NCBI GenBank assembly: GCA_947179485.1 | Contig: OX359249.1 | Location: 45,831,415-45,895,414, forward strand | Length of the DNA: 64,000 nucleotides | DNA from: Allacma fusca | Taxonomy: Eukaryota > Arthropoda > Collembola > Symphypleona > Sminthuridae | Reading direction: 5' to 3' | Shown: positions 36,101 through 49,000 of the stretch, in pieces | Numbering within the stretch: the stretch's first letter is position 1 | Layout of the letters: each line of letters begins with the position of its first letter | Translations under genes and position numbers: made by a program | The notes under the pieces: model-generated | Seen by the model: only the letters and a program-made list of their open reading frames with translations | Told to the model about the DNA's origin: nothing | Database searches by the model: none

Positions 36101-38246
36101 CAAGTGAAAACCATGGAGCAATTCCAGCAGAATTTTATTGATCATCGTGCATTCTAAAGTATGTAGGTGGTATTACTATTTCAATCACAATATTTAATTT
36201 GGATCTTGTATCTATTTGCGGATGAAACTACCGAATACAAATGATTCCTGAAACGTGAAAGTTCATGGATAAAATTATTTGTTCCTAAGCAACCTCAGAT
36301 CCCATAACAGGGGTACATTGATACTAAGAATTTCTGCCTGCTTCGCATGGATGAAAAGCTGTTTTCATTTCATTAATTATTGTGACTCACCTAACATTGA
36401 CATTGCTGGTGTGTAATACGTGTAAAGTATAAATTTCACACGGAACTGTCCATAAAATCAGTGTTTAAACGCTCAGTCATCAACTCCATGTCTCAGAGTC
36501 AGTAATACTCAAATCACATCCTGTCCGCTAGCGCTTATTTGTTTACGATTTGCTGATTCTCCCAATTCAAAGGCATTGATTGTAGTATTCACATGATTAT
36601 TTGTCAGGGTATATATTGTGATCACGTATCTACAGATACATTTAGACTTTATCAGAATCGCCAATAAAGGTTTACATATGCATATGTACATAGGGACGTA
36701 GAATGCTTGTCAGAGCTTCAATTGTCCTTCGTTTACTTCCCGTGAAGCCAACGAAAATTTCTTTTGATGTACCCTCCGTTTGTACTAGCTAATGAAGGAA
36801 TCGACGAGGAAGTGAATATCGGATGACGCTTGTGGACATATGATTTATATTCTGCGATTTGTAGAATCAGAAGCATCTATAGTTTAGCCAGAATTAAAGA
36901 CATCACAACAAACTTGGGATTTGTCGCGTTCGTTTACTCCAACATCATTATTGTCACAGTCACGTGACGGCAGTATGAAAATTATATAATTAATATGCCT
37001 AGTTATGCAGCATGAATATACAGGTTTGACGGAAATTTTTGAAGCTCATATGGTAATTCTGCTTGCCTAAAGAAAGCCAGTGAAACATCTGTAAGTTGTG
37101 CATGTAATTTATGAAGAAACTTGATTTCCAACTGGTTTGACTACTTTGATTAAATTGAATATGTTGAGGTGACATGTTATACAACAGGTATGTTCATTAC
37201 TTAAGCACACTGCGAAAAACTCCTGCATGAGTCAAATTGTAAGTATTACCAGCCATTAATGAATACCGGATAAGTTGGAAAAGCGTGCCAGAGAGAAAAC
37301 AAACCTCCCCGTCATCTGGAACGGGCCGTGGTTTCAATGATGCATCAGCAAGTTTTTCCACACAGGACTCAAAGCTCGAACGTGTTTATAAAATCGGTCT
37401 GGGCTTCTAAAACGGTTGGTTTGGTTATCGAAAACCTTGGGGAATTTGCACTTTATTTTCTGATACCTCATGAATTCTAAGTCAACCCAATACAACACTC
37501 TACTGAATACTAATGAACTTCTACATCCGTCGCTTCCTAGGATGTCAGAAAACAGCTTGAAATCGTCCCTATTTCAGATCCCTGTGGTTTCCAGAAAAAC
37601 ATCTAACGGCACACCTCTAATCAATAAAAGAAAGAATTCTTATACTCTAACCACAAGGGATTTTCCCTCTCCAAACCTATGCATCTTCAATACTGTCTCT
37701 ACTGGAACTTTACACAACAATTCCTGGATCTTCATTTGTGTCGTAAAGATCTGTAAAGTTAACTCTCTCTCTCTCCCTTTCTGAGGGGCTGACAACTTGC
37801 AATGAATTCCAAACAGAAGCGAAAACTTATTAAAACGATGTTGTCACACAACACTGGTACATAAGCACATATGTACGCCATCCCACATATATCTATAATT
37901 ATTACAGAACACTCTCATCCCATTTTACTCTGTCGTGTTGTAAGGTTTCTGACCCACTGAAGAGGGTTCAGTGTGAACTGTGTCCAATGCTTTCATTACA
38001 TTTTAGATGCTCCTTACTCTTGCTACACTTTATAAATTCAGTAACCAGATCATATATGTAACAATAAGAAAAATGAGCCTTCTTAGAAGATTCCCTGAAC
38101 TTATTAAAGTGTAAAATTGAGGGAGTCGAAAATTACGAGCACTGCAGTAACTGCAGTTCCTTCCAATTGGGTCAGGACAAACTGGCGGCAGGAATGCGAC
38201 GTGGGCTCCTGGAATGTAATTGTTAGTAAGATGCAGTCCTAAAAGC
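33110..38246. other. Non-coding DNA, no gene recognised
   Basis: Short, motif-free frames only, with a (CT)n tract at 35,443-35,458. Confidence 0.5.
35443..35458. repeat. (CT)n microsatellite
   Basis: An uninterrupted CT dinucleotide tract. Confidence 0.85.
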
Positions 38247-38618
38247 TTAAATTAACTCAGAGCATATGACACATGCTAATATATTTGCCCCTAAATTTAT
38301 CACAAAATCGCTGAAGAAGTCGATGATTTGAAACCCAGTAAACGACAGTTTTGCTGACACTAATTCATGTAAACTTATAAATCCAGCTTCAGAACAACTT
38401 ACAAGGTTTACAAAGTATCTTCCCCTTCTTATAACTAGTGCTTGACGGCTAAATAATGCCTTTGAAATTTTGAGCACATATATTGGAGAGATGTACACTC
38501 CATCTACAACTGACATCCCAGTGACGCTTGCCAATGCCAACGACAACATACATATGAGATTACAACGTTTTAAAAAAAATAACGATGGGTTTCCTAATAA
38601 TATGTTATTAAATATGAA
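38247..38618 (-). CDS. Possible C-terminal exon of a gustatory-receptor-like protein
   Basis: About 123 open minus-strand codons end at a stop at 38,247. Two hydrophobic segments are separated by a short basic and polar part (SRQALVIRRGR) followed by ISLHELVSAKLSFTGFQIID. In insect 7-transmembrane gustatory receptors a helix with similar spacing leads into KLxFTAxGFFxID-like residues and the final membrane segment. The last segment here resembles that arrangement but lacks the usual TYhhhhhQF ending. No partner exons were identified upstream. It could be a terminal exon, a pseudogene or a chance hydrophobic frame. Confidence 0.25.
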   Translation of the reverse strand, partial: FIFNNILLGNPSLFFLKRCNLICMLSLALASVTGMSVVDGVYISPIYVLKISKALFSRQALVIRRGRYFVNLVSCSEAGFISLHELVSAKLSFTGFQIIDFFSDFVINLGANILACVICSELI

Positions 38619-41600
38619 TTATTGCACTAATGATTTTGTAATTCCAACATGAGCCTCTAATACTACTCATAATGATATCATTGATATCTTTACCTAAGGT
38701 ACGGAATGTAAATATATCCACGTATGTATGTACTAATATGTTATGTATGTATAATTATGTATTAGCATGGATGAAATGGAAGTTGGGCACGTACAACTTG
38801 ATGTTGGGAAGCGACCAGAGAATTAATTCATCAACTTTCAAATGACTTTTTGATGCTTCATGATGTACATTCGCACACACACACAAACACTCAAATATCT
38901 GGGATATTTACCAACCCCACATATTGGAAGCTGATGAATGTATGAACTTATGTACATACAATGAATTTTCGATTTTCCACGTCTCTTGAATTGCAACAAT
39001 CCTACCATCGTCGTTGGGGTCTCAATTATACAAGAACATTGTATGGGGACATCAAAGGATCAGCAATTGTGATTGATCAGATTTGCAAGAATTAAAGTAC
39101 CATAAACGGATCTGTGGTGTGGAAAAATGTGCAAATATGTGCAATCAGATAAGGGTTTCGTTTGATCCAAACCGTCATCTATACATAACTACATTAAAGC
39201 ACATGCTACTTGACCCTATGCCTCCGTGTGTGACAGCTCCGTTTTTAGTATTTGGGTTTTTCTTATTTCTGACATTATTTACACGTGTGCTTAAAATTCC
39301 CCCTATGTGCATGCTACTAAGAAAAAAACGTTTACTCACCTCTTGAGATTTGTACAACTAGCGAGGTTTTTTTTATCAGCAGGTGAATAAGACGGTGTCC
39401 TAGGACCAAATTACTCCTCCTTTGGTTTAGGGTAGGTTGGACTGTGGTTCTTGTTTTGCAGGTTGGAAGACCAGAGAAGTCTCAATTCTCCTCCACTTGC
39501 CTACAGCAGAGGGAGAGATTTCCGAGAATAATTGTTCTTCTATAATCTCTACCTATCGCAAGAATTAACTCTCCCACTGTTCAGTACAATTCACCACAAG
39601 GATAACTATTTCAGTGTCTCATTATGAAAGTCGTCTCAAAAAAAAAAAAAAAGAAAGCAGACATTGCCAGAACTGTTGTGGAACAAGTAAAACAGCTTAA
39701 TGGTTCAGGCATACAATCACAATCAAATTCTCTTTTCTGTTCGTCGCTGACGAGGTCTAGCTCTCTCCTGTAGATCTTGTTGAAAACACTTTTTGAGTTA
39801 CAATCGGTACACGTACACTAACTTGAGAGAAGACGTCCACCGCATTGTTGTTTCAGACAAAAGACAATAAACATCTATAGAAGGACAACCAAAGAAAAAC
39901 TGATCTATTACTGTCTGTAGTACCCCCCACCCTCAACTTGTACTTTTGTCCTCAGATCTCCAACTCTATGTGGCTACTTCAATTTTCATAAACATACAGC
40001 AAACAAAAAAAAAGAGTGAGCAGATAAGGGTCACCAAAATGAACAACCTGTCAATTTTAATTCTTATTTCTTAAACTTTCAAAATGTTCAAACTCTTTTA
40101 ATCTCACCGAAGAAGGTAAGGATTTAATTTTAAAACAATTCTAAAAAGAAAGTATTGAAAAACATCGACTACAGTCCTCACAGTGATATTAAAATCTGAT
40201 TTTACACAATGTATCAGTGAGAAATAAAAAAAGGATAAAAACAAGAGAGTGCGGTTTACAGAGAATATTGACGTTAATTCGACAGATATTGTGTCAGGGA
40301 GGAAAAGTTTCCGAGCAGCCGAGAGGGAACTCCAGGAAGATCCAGAATCAGCCAACGCTCAACTACAACTGCCCTGGTTTCGGATCCGGGTTGCCTCTTA
40401 AACCATGATACCATCACGGTGGAGGATTCACGGAAAAATACCAATCCCCTTCTGTCTCACAGAGGTTTTGTACATACTTGCCAGATGCATGCGAGGAGGG
40501 AAGGAACACAGAAACTCTTCCCTTAGTTTACGGGTCGACACAGTCGGACAAACATTGTCACGGACCACATATGAGATAAAGACTAAAGTTGCTTATAAAT
40601 AATCCTATTAAAATATGAATTATATAATTATATGCACTTATTGGAATCCCATTGTTTCTCTCAACGACTTAAAATTGCTGAAATGAATTTATTCACATGT
40701 TGATTTATGATGCGATTGCAGAATGCCGTCATATGCCAATGGATGTCGGATTTCTTAGTTTAGTACACTGGTATGCAAAGCAACAAAGTCCAAGGGGTGC
40801 AAAATGTAACAGGAAGGTAAAATATAGATACAACTTGATCTAAAGACGGTGAAACTCAGTCATTCAAAATTACCAAAACATGTGCTGATGGCTTGTCGAG
40901 CTGTAACTTATAGTAACTTACAATTAAGTTGTAAATACATTTGTAAAAATTATTCGGAGCAATTTGTGCCATGGCTTAGTACACACTCCTCGATATCGCA
41001 GACATGCTAAGCTTCGATGGGCTCAAATCATTCGAAATGAAGATGTAGTTTAAATAATGCTGGATGTAATCGAGAAACTAAGAAACCCCTGATGTGGTTT
41101 TCCGATTGGGATTTATTGCCTCACTGAACGTGAATAGTCGATACACACTCTATTGTTAGTCAATTAATTCCACCGGGAAAAGAGAATTCATCTGGAGTAT
41201 TACACCCACGTAGAGTATATATGTACCCAGTGACAGTATCAAGTCTTGCTCAGTCACCTAGAGCAGTTTACAAGAATTTAACAAGTAATTTTGTTGGAGT
41301 GGGTTTTAGTCTACGGCCAACAATAGATCTGGGAATCGACTTTATATATGCACACAAGTACTCATACATCCCAACTCAACTGGAGAAAAGCAATTATTTG
41401 CTTCCCAAAATGAGCAGTATCAATGAAATTTCTTCCACGATTCCGAAGAGGTGAATATCCTTCTTTCGCTTGGCTGTAATTCAACTTGAAAAAGCGACTC
41501 CGGAAACAATAAAGCTTTAACATTGAACTTCCTCATTCAAATGCATAGTACTCGGAGAGCTTCGGCATAAGTATTTTGGCTCGATGTTTTAATAGCACTA

Positions 41601-43036
41601 ACAAGGAAACACTTCTAGCATTAGTAAATTCAAAGATATGAGAATTACCGGAATTAAAATACGCTACAAGGACTTCCGTCATAAAAAGTTGGATATTACT
41701 GGCCCAAAAAATATTATTCCGCTCACTTTGAATCAAATTTTCTTTTCAGTGTAATCAATGAGCATGATGATCATGCAAAGTAAAAGAAACCCTCAACACC
41801 GCAGGAACGTTCGCAAAGGGCACTTCTGAAATAACTGCGGTAGTAGCTTACAAATTCATGTTACGAGACGTTTTATGACCACATAAACGGTCAATACAAC
41901 CGTTTGTTACAAAAGAGAAGGTATCCTTTATAGGACATGAAAACGGTTTGCGAAGTCGTTGTGGATATGGCATGAGAGCAAATAGAATACCGTGGGTGAA
42001 GAAGCAAAAAGATATAAATGTATTTTCTATTAAAGGCAAAACGATACATGCGCATCATACAGTGTAAGGTCTTGTAATATGCGCACCTGGTTCTATTGAA
42101 AATTGCATATGTAGATCTTTTGCTTTTAATTGTAAATGCATCTAGATCATCTGGCCTCTTCACCCACTATATACTGTACAAGTAGTAAAATCTTACGATT
42201 CCAAAACAGCAAAAGAAGTCAAAAATCAACAATAAGTAAGGAAATTACATTTGAAGCACGTCACGGTTAAGTGATCAATGTAAACTTATAATGGATAATC
42301 ACCTGAAACAAAAAAGAGCATCGGGAGATATTGTACACAGAAGGTCTGAAGGCACCAACTTGGAACGAATACACGACTCCCCAAGGTGATAGCTGAAACG
42401 ATGATAGATTCAATTGGGAAGAATTTATGAATGAAAATATCATTGACATCTAGCTTTTGCACATTTAAAGGGCTCTTGACACGCAGTCGAGTAGACATTT
42501 CTCTAATGCCACAATTCAATTATCTCCGTATCTACTTTCTAGTTTTTATTCACCTTTTCCCGTTCGTCTATATCTGTATTTTTATTATTTTCAGCAACTC
42601 CGTACAAAATACAAAAGAGGTGCACGATTCTTTCTACATACATTATTTATCTAAACAAATCGATAATATATAGTTACGCTGCTATATTTTATTTTCGCAA
42701 CCAAACGCGAACACATTCACCCCCAATAAACGCACCCACGATAAAATCCAACATTTTTAACAACATCAATTATGATAACACGTCTAATACAATAGGTACT
42801 TGCGCTTTTAGCCATTAGCCATTCTTGTTTCTATGTCGTGAAGTTTCATCCTTGTGTAAATAGTAACTAGCAACATTAATAGCAATAATTAAGAATTCAC
42901 TAGTCAACAGGAGGCCAATTCCAGCAGATCTAATTTGTTTTTCATAAAATATCCATTGATTTTATTGTCAACTTTGACACTAGCACAAAAAGTCATTATT
43001 TTACCGCACAGCATTCAAGTGATTAGATCGATTTTT
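38619..43036. other. Non-coding DNA between the candidate exon and mitoferrin
   Basis: There is an (AC)-type tract near 38,872 and an A run near 39,640. No supportable gene was found. The right end probably includes the mitoferrin 3' UTR, with AATAAA on the minus strand at 42,961-42,966. Confidence 0.5.
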
Positions 43037-43042
43037 TTTATT
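43037..43042 (-). terminator. Polyadenylation signal candidate for mitoferrin
   Basis: AATAAA on the minus strand about 32 bp after the mitoferrin stop. A second copy at 42,961-42,966 is about 108 bp after the stop and may be the one used. Confidence 0.4.
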
Positions 43043-43073
43043 TTTGATACTTTTTACAACTATGGGCACCTCC

Positions 43074-46000
43074 TCAGAAATATTTAAAAAATTCATACAC
43101 AGACCAGCAAATCGCAGTAGAGGGCATCTGATATAAGACACGGGCTGACATGCCCTGGAAGTAACCCCGGATCCCGCCCAGGCGATAAACAGTTCGGAAG
43201 GCATGTGGCAACCCTTTGATATGAGGCTGGCCCATCGTTGAAACAGCCCCAACTTCCTGGGTATTGAGCAGAGTCTTGCACACATCCAAGGGCGTTGTAA
43301 TTGAGGCGGCGACAGCTCCAGCTAAGGCGCCCGAGATCACATGAGCCTTAGGATTGTACCGTCGCTCAGGATTTGTCATTTCTTGCATGTATTCGTAAAT
43401 CATAAAATGAATGCTTTGGAAGGGCACATTCATAGTCAACTGAGTCATGTAAGAACGATAAAAGGCTCGAAATCCTTCTGCCCGGTAAGTCTTCCATATA
43501 CAATCCCTGCATGACTTGTACGGACTGTTGTACATCTGCATACGTTGTTTTACCACTGAAAGGATATAGAACAAAGGCATTTTCAGCATTGCATTTTTTT
43601 GATTCTTCATCAAGCAACGCAAATCAATTAAATCTTTTCATCAATGACAATGCCATGAATATTACTGAAGAATGCGGGCATCATATATACTAGGGAAACA
43701 AATGCAATATACACCAACACGACGGAAAGATGACAAAATGCTCGCTATTATGAACTGTCAATAGAGAGAGTACACAAACCATCATTTTTCCCGAAAATTA
43801 GCTCAAAGTCTGAATATTTACATGTATCTGATAAGCTGCTTCATGGGAAATTACATCGTAAAGTAGACAACCCTATTCAACCACTCTAGGATACATGATA
43901 ACATTTACGAGCAATGACAGTTTTATAGCTTGCTTGGCAAGAGATATTACCTCAATGTTTTGTAATTCTCCGGTTTCATGGAATTCAGCAAACAGTGCTT
44001 TACCCAACCCAACCGCCCAATGCTTACACATAAAAGACGCAAATGTTTTCACTTTTGCGAACATCACAGGACTCCTACTATATATAAGATAATCTTCGGA
44101 ATCAGCAATAATCTTTTGCCAACAGCCCAACTTCAACTAAATAACTTGTGCTCGTGCCCTTTAGGAAAATAGGACTCAAGTAAATGAAAACATTGCTTAA
44201 ATTCTACAAATGCCAGAACCTGGCCGTGAATTTCGAAATATAAATAATCATTAAATACTTCGGGCAACAAAATCGTCCCGTATTTCCTTTACGCTTAAAC
44301 GCAGAACGAGAAACAACAAAATATGCCGACATCGAAATACGAATACGCATCTCTATTCAAGCTGAGTGCTGATCATACGCAGGGTGCCATCAACCTATCT
44401 GTAGGATTCGTCTCGTCAGAGTAGAGCCGGGATTCGGCGGAGATAAATAAAAATCACCCATGCAGATTAAAACTTTGAAGTTCGCAATGTCACCACTTCT
44501 AAACAGAGAGATCTGGAAGGTACATTCGAACAAAACAAGCAAATCATTTAACTGGTTACAATGTTCATCCAATAACAGTCATTGCATGGGAGGATAATTT
44601 TGAACGCTTCATAGTAAATGTACCTACATAATAATTTACATGATTACACAATTGCGACGCATCAAGGGAAAATGGACAAAGAATCATTCGGTGGAACATT
44701 TCATGCATCTCACACGCCAATCATTTCTTTCATATTTTGCAGAATCAATACAAAAATGGTATCTCCGTTAACAATCACTGAACAAATTGAACCAGAAAGT
44801 TTGTTTATCACAATGCTCTATTTGCATTACAGCTCCGCCCCCTATTATTTTAATAACTCATGTAACCAGCAGTGAAGCAACAACAGTCTATTTCTGTATA
44901 TTTTCCCACTCTTCTAATAATTATTATTTGCTAATTCACAGTGTGTCTGCTTGCACAGTCAAGGGTAAGCCTGCCTGGTATAGCTGTAATTCTTCAAACA
45001 CAAGTAAGTTTACTTAATACCAGTGTACTGTTAACAATCATGGCTGATTACACTACTGCTACAAAATCAGATGAAAACGCACGGTTTGATTACCTAAAGG
45101 GGTATGAAATAAAACTAACGCGGTCCGACCTACATAAGGTTGCTTATGAAAATAACCAAAGTACGAAAATATAAGTATCTATGTATAATTACATATATAA
45201 ATGGCTCCAAGAAACCATCAGATAAATACTGTAAAAAAATAAATTATTGTTCCTAAAAGAGCAGTTTATTCCAACAGTGATTCCATTGACAATGAATAGT
45301 TCCAAATACACCCTCACTTTCCAGTCTTGATCATAGGGATTTTCCCATTAACAGTCTCTTGAGAAGCATAAGTAAGTCCTCACTGCCTCATTCGAATTCT
45401 GAGCTTAATTTATATTTTATCAATTATCAATGCTGTGTCTCATCATTATCATTAAAGACAGCCATGAGTACTTGTACCACTTACTTCAATCCTCATCCAT
45501 CTTCCTGGGTTTTAGTGGTACAAGTTTTAGTTTTAACAAAAGCACGTTCCGACATGAGGTAAATATTGAATTCAGCACAAATCTTTAATGTGTACATACA
45601 TACATGCTTGTCTGACTGAAAAGACACAAGTCAAGAGAAGAAGACAAAGTCAAAGAGACCCACCACCCCCGGTTTTCTCGTCAAAGATTATTTTAGAATT
45701 TAATTATGGTAGGCATAAAAAATCCATATCCCTTTCCTCATAGTTAAACTACCTTATGTTACATACATCTTCATGTACGGATGTCTACTCAAAGGGCTAC
45801 TCTTTGACCCTCCACAGTCTAGTTACATAGTTACTTCATTTGAGGGCTAATTTACACGAGCATATGCAATATGCAATCCCTTACATACAAGTACCTGTAC
45901 CACAGGCCTAAAACTTGTTCTAATGAAATTCTAGAACTTGGCAAACCATGCTCACAAAGATTATGGAGCAAGAGATATCTAAGTATATCTTTCGTTCTCT

Positions 46001-49000
46001 CTCCTTTGCTGTCAATTTAAACTGAATATACGAGACCTTTTTCACACGATGCGAATGTTATAAGCGTAACAACCATCACAATGGCTGGTAATAGTAAAGA
46101 AATAATTCCCATCTAATTGCAAGTAGCATCCATGAGCATGTACAAGAATCTTAGGAACCTGTATTTCTCTCCTCCAGACCTTGCACCCACGACCGACACA
46201 ATATTATTCTTCTCTTCCACGGAAATTTGTTATTGCTAACGTGCACATTTAAGGTCATTAAAGCAAAAATACTAATGTAAAATCGGAAACTACATTTTTT
46301 ACCCGAACTTTTTTATGAGGAATATAAAATCAGCGTAAATTGGTGAGTAGCGCAGAGACTCCTATTGTCCCGGAAATATTTACATACGTACATTGCTACT
46401 ATAATCGTTGACACTAAACAACAGTTATTATTTCAATACATATGCCTTGAAATACATAGTTGAATTCAAAACGATTTGATGCTTATATCTCACCGGAAGT
46501 ATGTATGTGTACTAGCCCGGTTTACTTTAGAAACTAATTTCGCCACAGAAGGATTTTTTTTTCAAAAAAGTTGAAGATGCCATAAAGCTGTGTAGCAGAT
46601 TTAAAAGTTTCCAAAAAACTAATATCCCAAACTATAAACTACTAACTACTCCAGTCTTCTTTGCAAACCCATAATTGACGTAACTACGGAACTTACAAAA
46701 ACATTCAATCATATAATAGTTTTGTGAAAGAAAAGTACTGTTGCAAAATTATTGGATACATAGATTACATAGTACTATGTACTGTTACTTTAATCAACGA
46801 AATGATCATTTTTACTCCATCAGTATTCATATTCAGAACAGACGAGAAACCCAGAGCCATAAAACCATCCTTACTATTTCTATAGTTGTAGTAATTATTT
46901 ACAGTATATGTTTACAGCCTAAAGATGTTATAGATTTTGTTCAATATCTGCACCATCAACCAATTACCAATTATTGAAAATTGCAATCACGCATTCAAAA
47001 CTTAGCATTTCATAAACACACAATGCCAAGTACGTCTGACTGTTCAGTGGGTGACAATTATTTACTTAATTCCACAACTAACTAATATTGTAAAAGCAAA
47101 ATTAAAATCTTTCGCTGCTCCCTCAGGGCATTGAATAAAAATCTATTTTGTCTGTTACTATACCCTTTATTAAACTTTATTCACTGTGTCAAAAAAACCC
47201 TGTTAATTTTATAGCTGGTTTTGACATCTGACAATCACCTAAAAGTACAAGTGGGACTCACAGTCAGGTTCACTGAATAATGAATGCCAATCTTGAGTAT
47301 AAAGGAGTTGTCACAACAGGCAACTAGTTTGTTATTTCTAAAATGTCGATTTTGACTTTAGCCGTCATAAAGCGTGCACAGTTTATGACTAGACCCCAGT
47401 TGGCGGCTAGCTAAACTATAAGCTGAGGTTTTTAACATAAAAATCCGTATACTCTTTTTCACCTGACATTCACACATCCATCGGTCTTAATGACTAAGAA
47501 GATTACTCTTTAAGAGCAGTATACCCGACAGCCCGTCAAAGCAGTTCAAAACCTACGCTGCACTGTAAGAGTGCAGGGGCTTTCTCGGTGTCTGCCGGTA
47601 CAACTTTTTTGGGTTATTTTCGTCACCGACCTTCCCCACAGTGATACATACACGTGCATATGTACATCTGATTGGATTCATGCCCATTTATCAGTTATGT
47701 ACGTAGATTGCGTTCTCCAGGTCAAACCATTACTGTAGTACATATACTGAGTTTACCCTTCAATGGTCATTCATGACGACTGTATCAGTTGTTCATTACA
47801 CATATATTGGAGCAGAGAACGAGAGCGCTCACGGTCAGTGATACTGCACACATTCATCAATCTTTCGGCTAAATTTTTACTCACGACATTCCAGCATTGA
47901 ATCTTTAATCGGTAACATATCATTGAAGTAAAGGAAAATCCCACAAACCACGTGCATACACATGCACTTACGAAAATGGCATGCCACTTTCATTAATTAA
48001 AATCTAATAGGTATACGACCTACCTAAAATACATACTTTGGGAAATGTAAATATAATAATTATTGTGTTGATGAGAATGAAAAGTACAGCTCCTTATTCT
48101 ATGTCAGTAGTATGGTAATGTAAAACCCGTGTTCTAACACTGTAAAATACTTTCACATATTATAACGTCCATTCAAGACTATGCAATAAGTTTACTTTGA
48201 AGTATCATATTAACCTTAAAATACAAGGAAGTTTCAAAAGTTAGTACAAAATCAGTAGGTACAACTTTACTCACAAATGTACTACCTAAAGTGCGTTCAT
48301 TTCCCTACATTTTAAATGAATTTCCGCTTTACCACACCTGCCAGTCACATAAAGGTACATGAACGAGCCACACAAAAGGGTGTCATCATCATGTTTTATT
48401 AACTAATACTGTATGTAGAACAGGAGGAGGAGCCAAACAATAAAAAAAACGATGGTTTTGACAAGGATATTCTTGGAGAGCCCTCCACAACAATAACGAT
48501 GGAGTGAAGTGCCGAGAGAACATGTTATGCAGCAGCTATTCTGGTTCCAATACTGCAAGCAAAAGATGATCAGAAAATTCACTTGTACAAGGTCAACTAC
48601 ATGCAAGTGTGAACAGTCAGCACATTCTTACGACACTAAGTCTGAAAATTGTACAGTTAGCCGACGGCCTCATGTAAAAAATAACCTTGAGGCCACATAT
48701 TATAAATGACTACGTACAAAATCTCAAAAGTGATTGTTCCTTTGACGAACAATTTGTATTACAGATGAGTACTGTACAGGTAATAAACATTGGCTACGAC
48801 AAATCTTCACTTTTCAAATAAACATTCACACATAAAACCTTGTTCATGCTTCTTTTCAAAGGATATTCATTACGAAATGACTTATATAAAGACTACCTCT
48901 TTTTAGTACCACGTATCGTTACAAAATTCAATTCAACCCACACTTAGATTTCATTAAAAGGCTGATAGGAATGTAACACGACATCAACTTAAGCTCCCGT

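Noticed and set aside
45041-45175. 44-codon ATG frame within mitoferrin intron 3
   Set aside because: Too short and without homology or splice context to support.
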